Below are positions 17,067 to 25,817 of a stretch of 60,473 bases of DNA, piece after piece. The notes under the pieces were generated by a model. It saw only the letters and a program-made list of their open reading frames with translations, was not told where the DNA came from and searched no databases. Position numbers and translations under genes: made by a program. Within the stretch, counting starts at the first letter, position 1. The number at the start of each line of letters is the position of its first letter. Source of the DNA: Hydrogenophaga sp. (lineage in GTDB: Bacteria > Pseudomonadota > Gammaproteobacteria > Burkholderiales > Burkholderiaceae_C); contig NZ_JAUSOO010000020.1 of assembly GCF_030656115.1 (NCBI RefSeq), forward strand, positions 1 through 60,473. Direction: 5' to 3'.

Positions 17067-17852
17067 ATGAAATCTTTCGGACGCTGGGTGTTGTGGTTGT
17101 TGCTGGCCGGCGCAGCACTGCAGCTCTTTTTTGTGTTGCGGGTGGCGCTCATGGTGGTGGTGAATCCCCACAGCACAGCGTTCATGCGCTCCGAGGCCTG
17201 GCGCATCGCGGGTGCCAGCCTGGGCAGCGAGAAAGAGGGGCGCTGGTCGCACCAGTGGGTGGACTACGACCAGATCAGCCCACACCTCAAGCGCGCGGTG
17301 ATGGCCTCGGAAGATGCGGGCTTTGTCACCCACGGTGGCGTGGACTGGGGCGCGATCGAAGCAGCCTGGAAAAAAAATGAGAAGCGGCAGGAACTGGCCG
17401 ACAAGCGCGCCGAACAGATCGAACGGCGTCTGGCCAAAAAACCCGAAGCTGCCGAGGCCGCAGTCAAGGCGATCAAGCCCGCCAAGGTGGTGGGTGGCTC
17501 CACCATCACCCAACAACTGGCCAAGAACCTGTTGCTCTCGGGCGAGCGCAACCTGCTGCGCAAGGGGCAAGAATTGCTGCTCACGCTCACGCTCGAAGCG
17601 CTGCTGAGCAAGCAGCGCATTCTGGAGATTTACCTCAACAGTGTGGAGTGGGGCGAGGGCGTTTTTGGCGCTGAAGCCGCGGCCCAGCGGTATTTCAAGA
17701 AGTCGGCCGCCCAGCTCAGCCCGCACGAGGCCGCGCGGCTCGCCGTGATGCTGCCCAGCCCGAAGTTTTTTGAGAACCGCCAGAACTCGGCCTATCTCGC
17801 ACGCCGCACCGGCACCATCGTGGCGCGCATGGGCGCGGTGAACGCGCCGTGA
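17067..17852 (+). CDS. mtgA: Monofunctional biosynthetic peptidoglycan transglycosylase
   Basis: MtgA polymerises lipid II into glycan strands at the outer face of the cytoplasmic membrane. The 261-residue product has one N-terminal helix (about 7-31) and a GT51 domain with catalytic Glu in MASEDAGFVTHGGVDW, then VVGGSTITQQLAKNLLL, KGQELLLTLTLEALLSKQRILEIYLNSVEWGEG-type motifs and RLAVMLPSP. A highly charged helical insertion of about 35 residues (105-140) separates the first two motifs; family members usually have a short link there. Its stop overlaps a mini-ORF that leads to the acyltransferase gene. Confidence 0.95.
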   Translation: MKSFGRWVLWLLLAGAALQLFFVLRVALMVVVNPHSTAFMRSEAWRIAGASLGSEKEGRWSHQWVDYDQISPHLKRAVMASEDAGFVTHGGVDWGAIEAAWKKNEKRQELADKRAEQIERRLAKKPEAAEAAVKAIKPAKVVGGSTITQQLAKNLLLSGERNLLRKGQELLLTLTLEALLSKQRILEIYLNSVEWGEGVFGAEAAAQRYFKKSAAQLSPHEAARLAVMLPSPKFFENRQNSAYLARRTGTIVARMGAVNAP

Positions 17853-17899
17853 ACAAGCGCTCGGGCATGCCGTATGGGCCCAAAGAGAGGGCACTGTGA
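17849..17899 (+). CDS. Putative 16-residue bridging mini-ORF between mtgA and the acyltransferase gene
   Basis: GTG at 17849 overlaps the mtgA stop (GTGA). The frame runs 16 codons (MNKRSGMPYGPKERAL) to a TGA at 17897-17899 that overlaps the GTG start of the next gene (again GTGA). The AGAGAGG ribosome site of the next gene lies inside it. It may serve only to carry terminating ribosomes to the next start. Existence as a peptide is unproven. Confidence 0.4.
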   Translation: MNKRSGMPYGPKERAL

Positions 17900-18513
17900 G
17901 GCTGGCGGCCCACGCCATGGGCACGTTCCTATTGGGCTTTGTGCGCCTGCTCACCGGCGCACAAGCGCGCTGGCACGGCTGCCCACCCAAGGCCGAACAA
18001 CGCATTTATTTCGCCAACCACCAAAGCCACGCCGACCTGGTGCTGATCTGGGCGGCGCTGCCCACCGCGCTGCGCAGCATCACCCGCCCCATCGCGGCCA
18101 AAGATTACTGGACCGCGTCCCGGTTCAAGCGCTGGATGACCACCGAGGTATTCAACGCGGTGTATGTGGAGCGTGAACGCAAGGGCGACGAAGACCCGCT
18201 GCAACCGCTGATCAGCGCCCTGGAAAGCGGCGACTCGTTGATTTTGTTTCCCGAAGGCACGCGCGGTTTTGAAGAAGATCCGCAGCCGTTCAAAAGCGGT
18301 TTGTACAACCTGGCCCAGCGCTTTCCCGACGTGGTGCTGGTGCCCACCTGGATCCACAACGTGCAACGCGTCATGCCCAAGGGCGAAGTGGTGCCGGTGC
18401 CGGTGCTGTGCTCGGTCACCTTTGGTGAGCCCATGAAGCTGGCGCCTGGCGAGCCCCGTGCCGACTTTCTGCAGCGCGCCCGGGCCGCCGTCATGGCCTT
18501 GCGGGAGGTCTGA
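17896..18513 (+). CDS. 1-acyl-sn-glycerol-3-phosphate acyltransferase-like protein (PlsC family)
   Basis: A 205-residue PlsC-family protein. The HX4D motif is NHQSHADLVLIW (about 37-48), substrate motif III is FPEGTRGFEEDP (about 117-128), and a late VPTWIHN replaces the usual P-motif. The family transfers acyl chains to lysophosphatidic acid or related alcohols at the membrane. GTG 17896 is chosen for its AGAGAGG ribosome site and the position of the motifs. The stop is directly followed by the ATG of the CdsA-like gene, suggesting consecutive steps in phospholipid synthesis or a head-group variant. Confidence 0.88.
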   Translation: MRLAAHAMGTFLLGFVRLLTGAQARWHGCPPKAEQRIYFANHQSHADLVLIWAALPTALRSITRPIAAKDYWTASRFKRWMTTEVFNAVYVERERKGDEDPLQPLISALESGDSLILFPEGTRGFEEDPQPFKSGLYNLAQRFPDVVLVPTWIHNVQRVMPKGEVVPVPVLCSVTFGEPMKLAPGEPRADFLQRARAAVMALREV

Positions 18514-19503
18514 ATGGGCTCCTTTTTGCGCAGCCTCACGCCGGAACAACAGGTCAGCCTGCTGTTTGTGGGGGTGTTCGGCTTGCTGGTGTTGGCCAGC
18601 GTTGGGGCGGTGTTGCTGTCGCTCCGTGAGCGGCACCCCCCCAGCGACGAAGAAGCCCGCCGCGCCCTGCGCCGGCACGACAACCGTGCCCTGCTGCGCA
18701 CCTCGTGGGTGATGGCCTGGGTGTTCTGGATCGGCTGGGCGCTGGGCGATGGCGCGGGCATTGTGCTGTTTGGCCTGCTCTCGTTTTTTGTGCTGCGTGA
18801 GTTCATCAGCCTGTCACCCACGCGCCGCAGCGACCACCGCAGCCTGGTGCTGGCGTTCTTTCTGGTGCTGCCGCTGCAATATGCGCTGGTCTGGACCCAA
18901 CATTTCAACCTCTTCACCGTGTTCATTCCGGTGTATGTGTTTCTCGCCATTCCCGTGGTGAGTGCGCTGGGCAACGATCCACAGCGTTTCCTGGAGCGCA
19001 ACGCCAAGCTGCAGTGGGGCATCATGGTGTGCGTGTACGGCATGAGCCACGTGCCGGCCCTGATGCTGCTGAACTTCCCCCGGTTTGCCGGACGCGAAGC
19101 GTTTTTGGTCTTTTTTCTGGTGCTGGTGGTGCAAACCTGCATGCTGGTGCAACACCTGGCGGCGCGCGGGCTCAGCCGTCCCGCCGCGCCCGCCATCAGC
19201 GCCAGCTTTCACTGGCGCAGCTGGGTCTGGGGGTTGCTGGCCGGCGGGCTGGTGGGCGCCCTGCTCTCGGGATTCACGCCGTTCAAACCGCTGCAGGCGC
19301 TGGGTATGGCCTTGGTGGCGTGTGTGGCGGGCTCGTTGGGCCACCTTGTCATGAAAGCCATCAAACGCGACCGTGGCGTTACGCACTGGGGCAGCGCGGG
19401 TCGCTCGGTCACCGGCGCCAGCGGCTTGCTGGACCGGGTGGACGCGCTCTGTTTTGCAGCCCCGGTGTTCTTCCACTCGGTGCGCTGGACCTTCAACCTA
19501 TGA
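18514..19503 (+). CDS. CdsA-like phosphatidate cytidylyltransferase family membrane protein
   Basis: A 329-residue protein with about eight membrane helices. The C-terminal segment [18 protein letters not shown] followed by [18 protein letters not shown] aligns with the CdsA signature (K-R-x4-K-D ... H-G-G-x2-D-R-x-D). The first Lys-Arg and the final LDRVD are kept, but the KD pair is HW and the HGG is ASG. CdsA makes CDP-diacylglycerol. This is probably a divergent paralogue (YnbB-like) paired with the acyltransferase, and catalytic activity is uncertain. It starts immediately after the acyltransferase stop and overlaps ruvC by 4 nt. Confidence 0.82.
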   Translation: MGSFLRSLTPEQQVSLLFVGVFGLLVLASVGAVLLSLRERHPPSDEEARRALRRHDNRALLRTSWVMAWVFWIGWALGDGAGIVLFGLLSFFVLREFISLSPTRRSDHRSLVLAFFLVLPLQYALVWTQHFNLFTVFIPVYVFLAIPVVSALGNDPQRFLERNAKLQWGIMVCVYGMSHVPALMLLNFPRFAGREAFLVFFLVLVVQTCMLVQHLAARGLSRPAAPAISASFHWRSWVWGLLAGGLVGALLSGFTPFKPLQALGMALVACVAGSLGHLVMKAIKRDRGVTHWGSAGRSVTGASGLLDRVDALCFAAPVFFHSVRWTFNL

Positions 19504-20048
19504 GAATTCTCGGCATCGACCCCGGACTGCAGTGCACCGGTTTCGGCGTGGTTGATGCCGAAGGCGCCGACCTGCACTACGTGGCCAGCGGCACCATTCA
19601 AACCAGCCCCAAAGACGGCGCGCTGCTGCCCGAGCGGCTGAAGATTCTGTTTGACGGCATCAGCGAGGTGGTGGCGCGCTACCAGCCCGGGGTGTCCGTC
19701 TGCGAAATCGTGTTTGTGAACGTGAACCCGCAAGCCACGCTGCTCCTGGGCCAGGCGCGCGGATGCTGCCTCACCGCGCTGGTGGCCAATGGCCTGAATG
19801 TGGCCGAGTACACCGCGTTGCAACTGAAAAAGGCGGTGGTGGGCTACGGCCGGGCCGACAAGGCGCAGATGCAAGAGATGGTGAAACGCTTGCTGCAACT
19901 GCCCGGCCTGCCCGGCAAAGACGCCGCCGACGCCCTGGGCCTGTGCATCACCCACGCGCAGGTGGCACGCTCGGTGGCGGCCATCAACAAAGTGTCGGCC
20001 TTGCAGGCGCGCACGCACGCGGCTTACAAAGGTGGGCGCAGCTACTGA
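19500..20048 (+). CDS. ruvC: Holliday junction resolvase RuvC
   Basis: RuvC cleaves Holliday junctions during recombination with RuvAB. The 182-residue product carries the four acidic catalytic positions in their usual contexts: [14 protein letters not shown] (Asp7), [10 protein letters not shown] (Glu), and [13 protein letters not shown] (two Asp). The ATG overlaps the CdsA-like stop (ATGA), so translation is probably coupled to it, an unusual company for ruvC. ruvA and ruvB are not in the window. Confidence 0.96.
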   Translation: MRILGIDPGLQCTGFGVVDAEGADLHYVASGTIQTSPKDGALLPERLKILFDGISEVVARYQPGVSVCEIVFVNVNPQATLLLGQARGCCLTALVANGLNVAEYTALQLKKAVVGYGRADKAQMQEMVKRLLQLPGLPGKDAADALGLCITHAQVARSVAAINKVSALQARTHAAYKGGRSY

Positions 20049-20069
20049 ACCCCAGCACCCGATGCGGTT

Positions 20070-20246
20070 CTACAACAGCCGCTCCAGCACCAAAACGCCG
20101 AAAAAGCCCAGCGCGGCAATCACGGTCCACTTCAGGATGATCAAGCCCCACTGGCGAAAGTAGGCTTTGCCGGTGCCGATGTAAAACGCAAAGCACACGC
20201 CCGCGGCGATGAGCAAAAAGAATATGGTGAAGCGAAACAACAGCAT
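20070..20246 (-). CDS. Small two-helix membrane protein, 58 residues
   Basis: ATG 20246 to TAG 20070. The peptide starts MLLFRFTIFFLLIAAGVCFA, with a second hydrophobic stretch LKWTVIAALGFFGVLVL before the end and a short polar loop around YIGTGKAYFRQWG. Two transmembrane helices are predicted by eye. The start is 11 nt downstream of the lpxC stop on the same strand, so it is probably translated from the lpxC message. Function unknown; an envelope role is an inference from position. It is convergent with ruvC. Confidence 0.72.
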   Translation of the reverse strand: MLLFRFTIFFLLIAAGVCFAFYIGTGKAYFRQWGLIILKWTVIAALGFFGVLVLERLL

Positions 20247-20257
20247 GTCCGCAGGCC

Positions 20258-21181
20258 TTACCAGGCCGGAGCCAATTGTGCAAAGCCGGCCGGGGCGTCG
20301 CGGTCGCGCTCAAAACTGACCACCTCATACGCATCTGGGCGGGCCAGCAAAGCGCGCAGCAACTGGTTGTTCATGCCGTGGCCGCTGCGAAACGCGCTGT
20401 AGGCGGCCAGCAGCGGTTTGCCCACAATGTACAAGTCGCCAATGGCGTCCAGGATCTTGTGTTTCACGAACTCGTCCTGGTAGCGCAGGCCGTCGGCGTT
20501 GAGCACTTTCACATCGTCCATCACGATGGCGTTGTCCAGCCCGCCGCCCATGGCCAGACCGTGTGAGCGCATCATTTCCACATCGCGCGTGAAACCGAAG
20601 GTGCGGGCCCGCGCGATCTCGCGGGCGTAGGTACCGCTGCCCATGTCAAACTCCACGCGCTGCCCCGTTGACGTGACCGCCGGGTGATCAAACTCAATTT
20701 CAAAAGCGAGCTTGTAGCCGTGGTATGGGTCGAGCCGCGCCCACTTGAGCGTGCGGCCCTCACCCTCGCGCACCTCCACCGGCTGGGTCACCCGAATAAA
20801 GCGCTTGGGCGCTTTCTGCATCACGATACCCGCGCTTTGCAGCAGGTAGACAAACGAAGCCGATGAACCGTCGAGAATGGGCACCTCTTCGGCGGTGATA
20901 TCCACATACAGGTTGTCCAGCCCCAGCCCGGCGGCTGCACTCATCAGGTGCTCAATGGTGTAGACCTTCACACCGCCGTTGGAGATGGTCGATGCCAGCT
21001 TGGTGTCCGACACCGCCTGCGCCGTGACCGCGATCTCCACCGGCTCGGGCAGATCGACGCGCCGAAACACAATCCCGGTGTCTGGCGGCGCAGGGCGCAA
21101 CGTCAACTCCACCCGCTGACCGCTGTGCAAGCCCACGCCAACGGCTTTGGTCAGGGATTTGAGGGTACGTTGTGCAAGCAT
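20258..21181 (-). CDS. lpxC: UDP-3-O-acyl-N-acetylglucosamine deacetylase
   Basis: LpxC is the zinc enzyme of the committed step of lipid A synthesis. The 307-residue product shows the zinc ligands and catalytic residues in [31 protein letters not shown] and [14 protein letters not shown]. Its position just after ftsZ is the usual one at the end of the division cluster. TAAAAT lies 6 nt before the ATG, suggesting its own leaderless promoter in the ftsZ-lpxC gap, which also contains a REP-like element. Confidence 0.97.
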   Translation of the reverse strand: MLAQRTLKSLTKAVGVGLHSGQRVELTLRPAPPDTGIVFRRVDLPEPVEIAVTAQAVSDTKLASTISNGGVKVYTIEHLMSAAAGLGLDNLYVDITAEEVPILDGSSASFVYLLQSAGIVMQKAPKRFIRVTQPVEVREGEGRTLKWARLDPYHGYKLAFEIEFDHPAVTSTGQRVEFDMGSGTYAREIARARTFGFTRDVEMMRSHGLAMGGGLDNAIVMDDVKVLNADGLRYQDEFVKHKILDAIGDLYIVGKPLLAAYSAFRSGHGMNNQLLRALLARPDAYEVVSFERDRDAPAGFAQLAPAW

Positions 21182-21187
21182 CCAGTG

Positions 21188-21193
21188 ATTTTA
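21188..21193 (-). promoter_or_regulatory. Predicted -10 hexamer, leaderless start of lpxC
   Basis: TAAAAT (5/6) ends 6 nt before the ATG at 21181, in an AT-rich patch. No Shine-Dalgarno sequence. Confidence 0.5.
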
Positions 21194-21270
21194 ATTTTTT
21201 GAACGGTTTCGCGCTCGGCAGGAAAACTATCCCGGTGATGGACACCACCGATGGCCAGAGAGGCCCCGAG

Positions 21271-21349
21271 CCAAGAACACCGCGGAACCGGCTTTGCCGG
21301 GCCGCAGGTGTTGCCCCTGGGGGTGACGCCGCAGGCGGCGCGGGGGGAG
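21271..21349 (-). repeat. REP-like two-hairpin intergenic element, copy A
   Basis: Read on the minus strand, a 29-nt block (CCCCCCGCGCCGCCTGCGGC onward) is identical to copy B at 53275-53354. A variable middle follows, then GCGGCCCGGCAAAGCCGGTTCC with a single mismatch. Each half forms a hairpin: CGCCGC-CT-GCGGCG and CCGGC-AAA-GCCGG. It begins 4 nt after the ftsZ stop and could act as mRNA 3' stabiliser or terminator-like structure. Confidence 0.7.
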
Positions 21350-21353
21350 CTTT

Positions 21354-22574
21354 TCAATCGGCTTGTTTGCGCAGGAAGGCAGGGATCTCGAAGTCGTCCA
21401 TACCGCCTGAAGACAAGGCGTCCACCTTGGCTGCAGCCTGGGTGCGGTTGGTGCGCCAGACGCTCGGCACGGTCATGGGGTTGTAGTCGGGCTGGGAGGC
21501 GCCAGCGCCCGCACCACCCACCACCGTGTTGACGGTGGGTACGTTGTTGAACGGCACGTTGTCGGTGCCGGTACGCAGCACCTGCAACGGTGGCGCGGTG
21601 CGGCGCATACTGCCCTGACGGCTCAGGCCGGTGGCCACCACGGTCACGCGCATGCTGTCGCCCAAGCCCTCATCGTAGGCGGCACCAAAGATCACATGGG
21701 CGTCGGGTGACGCGTAGGCCTTGATGGCGGTCATGGCTTCCTTGGATTCCTTGAGCTTCAGGGAGTCTTTGGATGCCGTCACCAACACCAGCACGCCCTT
21801 GGCACCTGAGAGGTCCACACCTTCCAGCAGCGGGCAGGCCACCGCCTGCTCGGCCGCAATGCGGGCCCGGTCCGGACCGGAGGCCACAGCGGTGCCCATC
21901 ATGGCTTTGCCGGGCTCACCCATCACGGTGCGCACGTCTTCAAAGTCCACGTTGACATTGCCGTACTCGTTGATGATTTCGGCTATGCCGCCCACGGCGT
22001 TTTTCAACACGTCGTTGGCGTGTGCAAAAGCCTCGTCCTGGGTCACGTCATCGCCCAGCACGTCCAACAGCTTTTCGTTGAGCACCACGATCAGCGAATC
22101 CACATTGGCTTCGAGTTCGGTCAGACCGCTGTCGGCATTGCTCATGCGGCGACCACCTTCCCAGTCGAACGGTTTGGTGACCACGCCCACGGTCAAGATG
22201 CCCATTTCCTTGGCCACACGGGCGATCACGGGTGCTGCACCGGTGCCGGTGCCGCCACCCATGCCGGCGGTGATGAACAGCATATGGGCGCCTTCGATGG
22301 CTGAGCGGATTTCGTCCACGGCCAGTTCAGCGGCGTTGCGGCCCTTTTCAGGTTTGCTGCCAGCACCCAGACCGGTGGCACCGAGCTGGATGGTTTTGTG
22401 CGCCGTGCTGCGGGACAAAGACTGCGCGTCGGTGTTGGCGCAAATGAATTCGACACCCTGCACACTGCGCGAAATCATGTGCTCCACCGCGTTGGCACCA
22501 CCACCACCCACACCAATCACCTTGATCTGGGTGCCTTGGTTGAATTCTTCAATTTCAATCATGTCGATGCTCAT
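21354..22574 (-). CDS. ftsZ: Cell division GTPase FtsZ
   Basis: FtsZ polymerises into the Z-ring. The 406-residue product has the nucleotide loop IGVGGGGANAVEHM, the tubulin signature GGGTGTG (106-112), the T7 loop region and, after a variable Ala/Pro/Asn linker, the C-terminal FtsA/ZipA-binding peptide DDFEIPAFLRKQAD. AGGAGAGAG gives a strong ribosome site before ATG 22574. An intrinsic terminator lies between ftsA and ftsZ, so much of ftsZ transcription probably starts in the 70 nt between that terminator and the gene. Confidence 0.98.
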   Translation of the reverse strand: MSIDMIEIEEFNQGTQIKVIGVGGGGANAVEHMISRSVQGVEFICANTDAQSLSRSTAHKTIQLGATGLGAGSKPEKGRNAAELAVDEIRSAIEGAHMLFITAGMGGGTGTGAAPVIARVAKEMGILTVGVVTKPFDWEGGRRMSNADSGLTELEANVDSLIVVLNEKLLDVLGDDVTQDEAFAHANDVLKNAVGGIAEIINEYGNVNVDFEDVRTVMGEPGKAMMGTAVASGPDRARIAAEQAVACPLLEGVDLSGAKGVLVLVTASKDSLKLKESKEAMTAIKAYASPDAHVIFGAAYDEGLGDSMRVTVVATGLSRQGSMRRTAPPLQVLRTGTDNVPFNNVPTVNTVVGGAGAGASQPDYNPMTVPSVWRTNRTQAAAKVDALSSGGMDDFEIPAFLRKQAD

Positions 22575-22648
22575 TTCTCTCTCCTGTTGGTACCCGGTAA
22601 CCTATCTGTATCGGGCAGCTATCAATAAAAAATCTCAGCGATTCGGCG

Positions 22649-22691
22649 AAAAAAGGGCCGGATGGTGACATAGGCATCACCCTGGCGGCCC
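22649..22691 (-). terminator. Intrinsic terminator between ftsA and ftsZ
   Basis: On the minus strand GGGCCG (22691-22686) pairs with CGGCCC (22660-22655). An inner GGTGA/TCACC stem (22681-22677 with 22668-22664) lies inside it, and TTTTTT follows. It lies about 107 nt after the ftsA stop and 74 nt before the ftsZ start. Confidence 0.7.
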
Positions 22692-22798
22692 GGTGTACTC
22701 GGAATATCGGTGGACCGGGTAGAGCCCGGCAAAACGGCAGTGCGATGAAGCAGGAACAGCCGTCCGAAAGCGAAGGTTCAGCGTGTGCATACCGTGCA

Positions 22799-24028
22799 TC
22801 AGAAGGTCCCCACAAACCAGTTTTTCATGCGCTCCAGCACGCCCTGCATGGAACCTGCTTTTTGCGCCACCTTGTGCCCTCGCACACGGGCCAGCCGGGC
22901 CTCTTCCAGCAAACCCATGACCGTGGCTGCGCGCGTCTGCGCCACCATGTCGGACAGGGCACTGTTGTAGTTGGGAACGCCCCGACGCACCGGCTTCAGA
23001 AAAATGTCTTCGCCCAGTTCTACCATGCCCGGCATGACGGCACTGCCCCCCGTGAGCACGATGCCCGAAGACAAAATCTCTTCGTAGCCCGAATCGCGCA
23101 CCACTTGTTGCACCAAGGCAAAGATTTCTTCCACCCGGGGCTCGATCACACCGGCCAGCGCCTGGCGGCTGAGCATGCGCGGGGCGCGGTCGCCCAGACC
23201 GGGCACCTCCACCTGGGTGTCGGGGTTGGCCAGCAGCTGCTTTGCGCAGCCGTGCTCCACTTTGATGTCTTCGGCGTCTTTGGTGGGGGTGCGCAGCGCC
23301 ATGGCAATGTCGCTGGTAATGAGGTCGCCCGCAATCGGAATCACAGCGGTGTGGCGGATGGCGCCTCCGGCAAAAATGGCCACGTCGGTGGTACCCGCGC
23401 CAATGTCCACCAGCGCCACACCCAGCTCTTTTTCGTCGTCGGTCAGCACGGCCTGGCTGGAAGCCAGTGGATTGAGCATCAGCTGGTCCACCTCCAGACC
23501 GCAGCGGCGCACGCATTTGATGATGTTTTCGGCCGCGCTCTGCGCACCGGTGACGATGTGCACCTTGGCCTCCAGGCGAATGCCGCTCATGCCAATGGGC
23601 TCTTTCACCTCTTGGTTGTCGATGACGAATTCTTGCGGCTCCACCAGCAGCAGGCGCTGGTCGGTGGAGATGTTGATGGCCTTGGCGGTTTCAATCACGC
23701 GGGCCACGTCGGCAGGCGTGACCTCGCGGTCTTTGATGGCCACCATGCCGCTGGAGTTGATGCCGCGGATGTGGCTGCCGGTGATGCCGGTGTAAACCCG
23801 TGCAATGCGGCAGTCGGCCATCAGCTCGGCCTCCTTCAGCGCGGCCTGGATGCTCTGCACGGTGGCGTCGATGTTGACCACCACGCCGCGCTTCAAACCG
23901 TGGCTGGCCGACACGCCCAGTCCGGCCAGCTTGAGTTGGCCGTTGGCTTGGACCTCGGCCACCACCACCATGATCTTGGCGGTGCCAATGTCAAGTCCGA
24001 CCACCAAATCCTTGTATTCCTTGGCCAT
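22799..24028 (-). CDS. ftsA: Cell division protein FtsA
   Basis: FtsA is the actin-like membrane tether of FtsZ. The 409-residue product shows VGLDIGTAKIMVVVAE at the N-terminus, the 1C domain region, the second phosphate motif VDIGAGTTDVAIF, GIVLTGGSAVMPG and the C-terminal amphipathic helix GVLERMKNWFVGTF that binds the membrane. It starts 12 nt after the ftsQ stop. A 224-nt gap with a terminator separates it from ftsZ. Confidence 0.97.
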   Translation of the reverse strand: MAKEYKDLVVGLDIGTAKIMVVVAEVQANGQLKLAGLGVSASHGLKRGVVVNIDATVQSIQAALKEAELMADCRIARVYTGITGSHIRGINSSGMVAIKDREVTPADVARVIETAKAINISTDQRLLLVEPQEFVIDNQEVKEPIGMSGIRLEAKVHIVTGAQSAAENIIKCVRRCGLEVDQLMLNPLASSQAVLTDDEKELGVALVDIGAGTTDVAIFAGGAIRHTAVIPIAGDLITSDIAMALRTPTKDAEDIKVEHGCAKQLLANPDTQVEVPGLGDRAPRMLSRQALAGVIEPRVEEIFALVQQVVRDSGYEEILSSGIVLTGGSAVMPGMVELGEDIFLKPVRRGVPNYNSALSDMVAQTRAATVMGLLEEARLARVRGHKVAQKAGSMQGVLERMKNWFVGTF

Positions 24029-24040
24029 GATTGTTTTTGG

Positions 24041-24835
24041 TTACCTGGTTCTCGGTGTGGAGGTCACGGTGTTTTCGGTGACCGTGGTCACGCCGCGCAT
24101 GCGCAGCGCGTAACCGTTGGGGTAGCGCAAGTCCACCGACTGCACCGCGCCAGCGTAGCGTTGGGTCAACTGGCTCAATGTGGCTGTGAAGCGCTGTGTG
24201 CGTGCCACCAGCTCGTCGGGGGTGCCGCGCCCGAGTTCCAAGCGAGCGCCATTGTCCAGCTCAGCGCGCCAGCTGCCTCGCTCGGTGAGTTCCAACCGGG
24301 CCAGGCCCAGCTCCAGCCGGGCCAGTTCCGCACTGAGCCGCTGGTACAGCGCCCACAACTCGGCCGACTGTGCGGCAGGACCCGCCAGTTCGGGCAGGCC
24401 ATCGCTGTCGTCGGGGCTGGCGTCAAACACCTCGCCCAGGCGGCTCACCAGTTGGCCAGAGCCCGATGATCCCCACCAGGCCACCGCCTCGTGTTCCTGC
24501 AGCGTGACACGCAAACGGTTGGGAAACTCGCGCTGCACCACCGCCTGACGCACCCAAGGCACCGATTCAAACAGGCGCTTGACCTGCTGCAGGTCCACGG
24601 TGAGGAAGCTGGCTGACAAACTGCTTTTCATCTGGGTGGCCAATTGCGCACGGAAGGTCACGGCATTCTGGTGCGCCACATCGCCGTGCACGGTGATGGC
24701 CTGGACCGACCACACCGGATGGCGCACCGCCCAGGCACCCAGTACGACCAGGCACAGCATGGCAAACAGCGCGACCAAAGCATGGGTGGCCGCGGTCATG
24801 AGCTTGACATCGATGGGCAGGACGGGCTGGGTCAT
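24041..24835 (-). CDS. ftsQ: Cell division protein FtsQ
   Basis: FtsQ is a bitopic divisome protein that binds FtsL and FtsB. The 264-residue product has a short cytoplasmic start, one membrane helix (ALVALFAMLCLVVLGAWAV, about 19-37), a POTRA domain (WSVQAITVHGDV onward) with VPWVRQAVVQREFPNRLRVTLQEHEAVAWWG-type FtsQ motif, and a beta domain ending in DLRYPNGYALR. It begins 10 nt after the ddlB stop, the normal order. Confidence 0.95.
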   Translation of the reverse strand: MTQPVLPIDVKLMTAATHALVALFAMLCLVVLGAWAVRHPVWSVQAITVHGDVAHQNAVTFRAQLATQMKSSLSASFLTVDLQQVKRLFESVPWVRQAVVQREFPNRLRVTLQEHEAVAWWGSSGSGQLVSRLGEVFDASPDDSDGLPELAGPAAQSAELWALYQRLSAELARLELGLARLELTERGSWRAELDNGARLELGRGTPDELVARTQRFTATLSQLTQRYAGAVQSVDLRYPNGYALRMRGVTTVTENTVTSTPRTR

Positions 24836-24845
24836 GGCTGAGGGC

Positions 24846-25817
24846 TCAGACCGTGGTGGGCGCCGCGTTGTCCAACGCGGCGCTGGCCAGCACGCTCAGA
24901 CACAGGTCTTCGTAAGACAGGCCGGTGGCGCGGGCCGACATGGGCACCAGCGAATGGCTGGTCATGCCCGGCGAGGTGTTGATCTCCAGCAGATAGGGCT
25001 GGCGCGTCTTGCCGTCGATCATCACATCGGCGCGGGCCCAGCCCCGGCAGTCCAGCGTGCGAAAGGCTTTGAGCACCAGCGCCTGAATGGCGGCTTCTTC
25101 GCCTTCAGGCAGACCACAGGGCACCAGGTATTGCGTGTCGTCGGTAAAGTATTTGTGCTGGTAGTCGTAGTTGCCGTCGGGCGCCACGATGCGGATCACA
25201 GGCAAGGCACGCGCCAGGGGGCCCGAGCCAAGCACCGGGCAGGTGACTTCGTCGCCGGCAATGAACTGCTCGCACATGACCATGGGGTCTTGCTGCGACG
25301 CCAGGGCGTAAGCGGCCTCGCACTGCCCGGCCGAAACCACCTTGGTCAGGCCAATGGTAGAGCCTTCGCGCACCGGCTTGACGATCATGGGCGTGCCCAA
25401 CGCATCCAAGGCTGAACGGGTTTCTTCGGCGCTGTGCACATGACGCCAGGCCGGCGTGGGCAGACCCTCGGCCAGCCAGATGCGTTTGGTCATGAGCTTG
25501 TCCATGGCCACCGCCGAGGCCATCACACCGGGGCCGGTGTAAGGAATGCCCAGCAGCTCCAGCGCGCCCTGTACCGTGCCGTCTTCACCAAAACGGCCGT
25601 GCAGCGCGATGAAACAGCGCGCAAAACCCTCGCGCTTGAGCGCTCCCAGATCGCGCTCGGCGGGATCAAACGGATGGGCGTCCACCCCATGTGAGCGCAG
25701 CGCGGCCAGCACGCCGGCGCCCGACATCAGCGAGACCTCGCGCTCGGCCGAGCGACCACCCATCAGCACCGCCACCTTGCCCAGTGGCTTGGCGTCCATG
25801 CGATCTGCCGTTGTCAT
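24846..25817 (-). CDS. ddlB: D-alanine-D-alanine ligase
   Basis: Ddl joins two D-Ala using ATP, giving the dipeptide added by MurF. The 323-residue ATP-grasp protein shows [43 protein letters not shown] and [18 protein letters not shown] 25817 overlaps the murC stop (ATGA), which fixes the start and indicates coupling. Longer in-frame starts upstream lie inside murC and lack homology. Confidence 0.97.
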   Translation of the reverse strand: MTTADRMDAKPLGKVAVLMGGRSAEREVSLMSGAGVLAALRSHGVDAHPFDPAERDLGALKREGFARCFIALHGRFGEDGTVQGALELLGIPYTGPGVMASAVAMDKLMTKRIWLAEGLPTPAWRHVHSAEETRSALDALGTPMIVKPVREGSTIGLTKVVSAGQCEAAYALASQQDPMVMCEQFIAGDEVTCPVLGSGPLARALPVIRIVAPDGNYDYQHKYFTDDTQYLVPCGLPEGEEAAIQALVLKAFRTLDCRGWARADVMIDGKTRQPYLLEINTSPGMTSHSLVPMSARATGLSYEDLCLSVLASAALDNAAPTTV

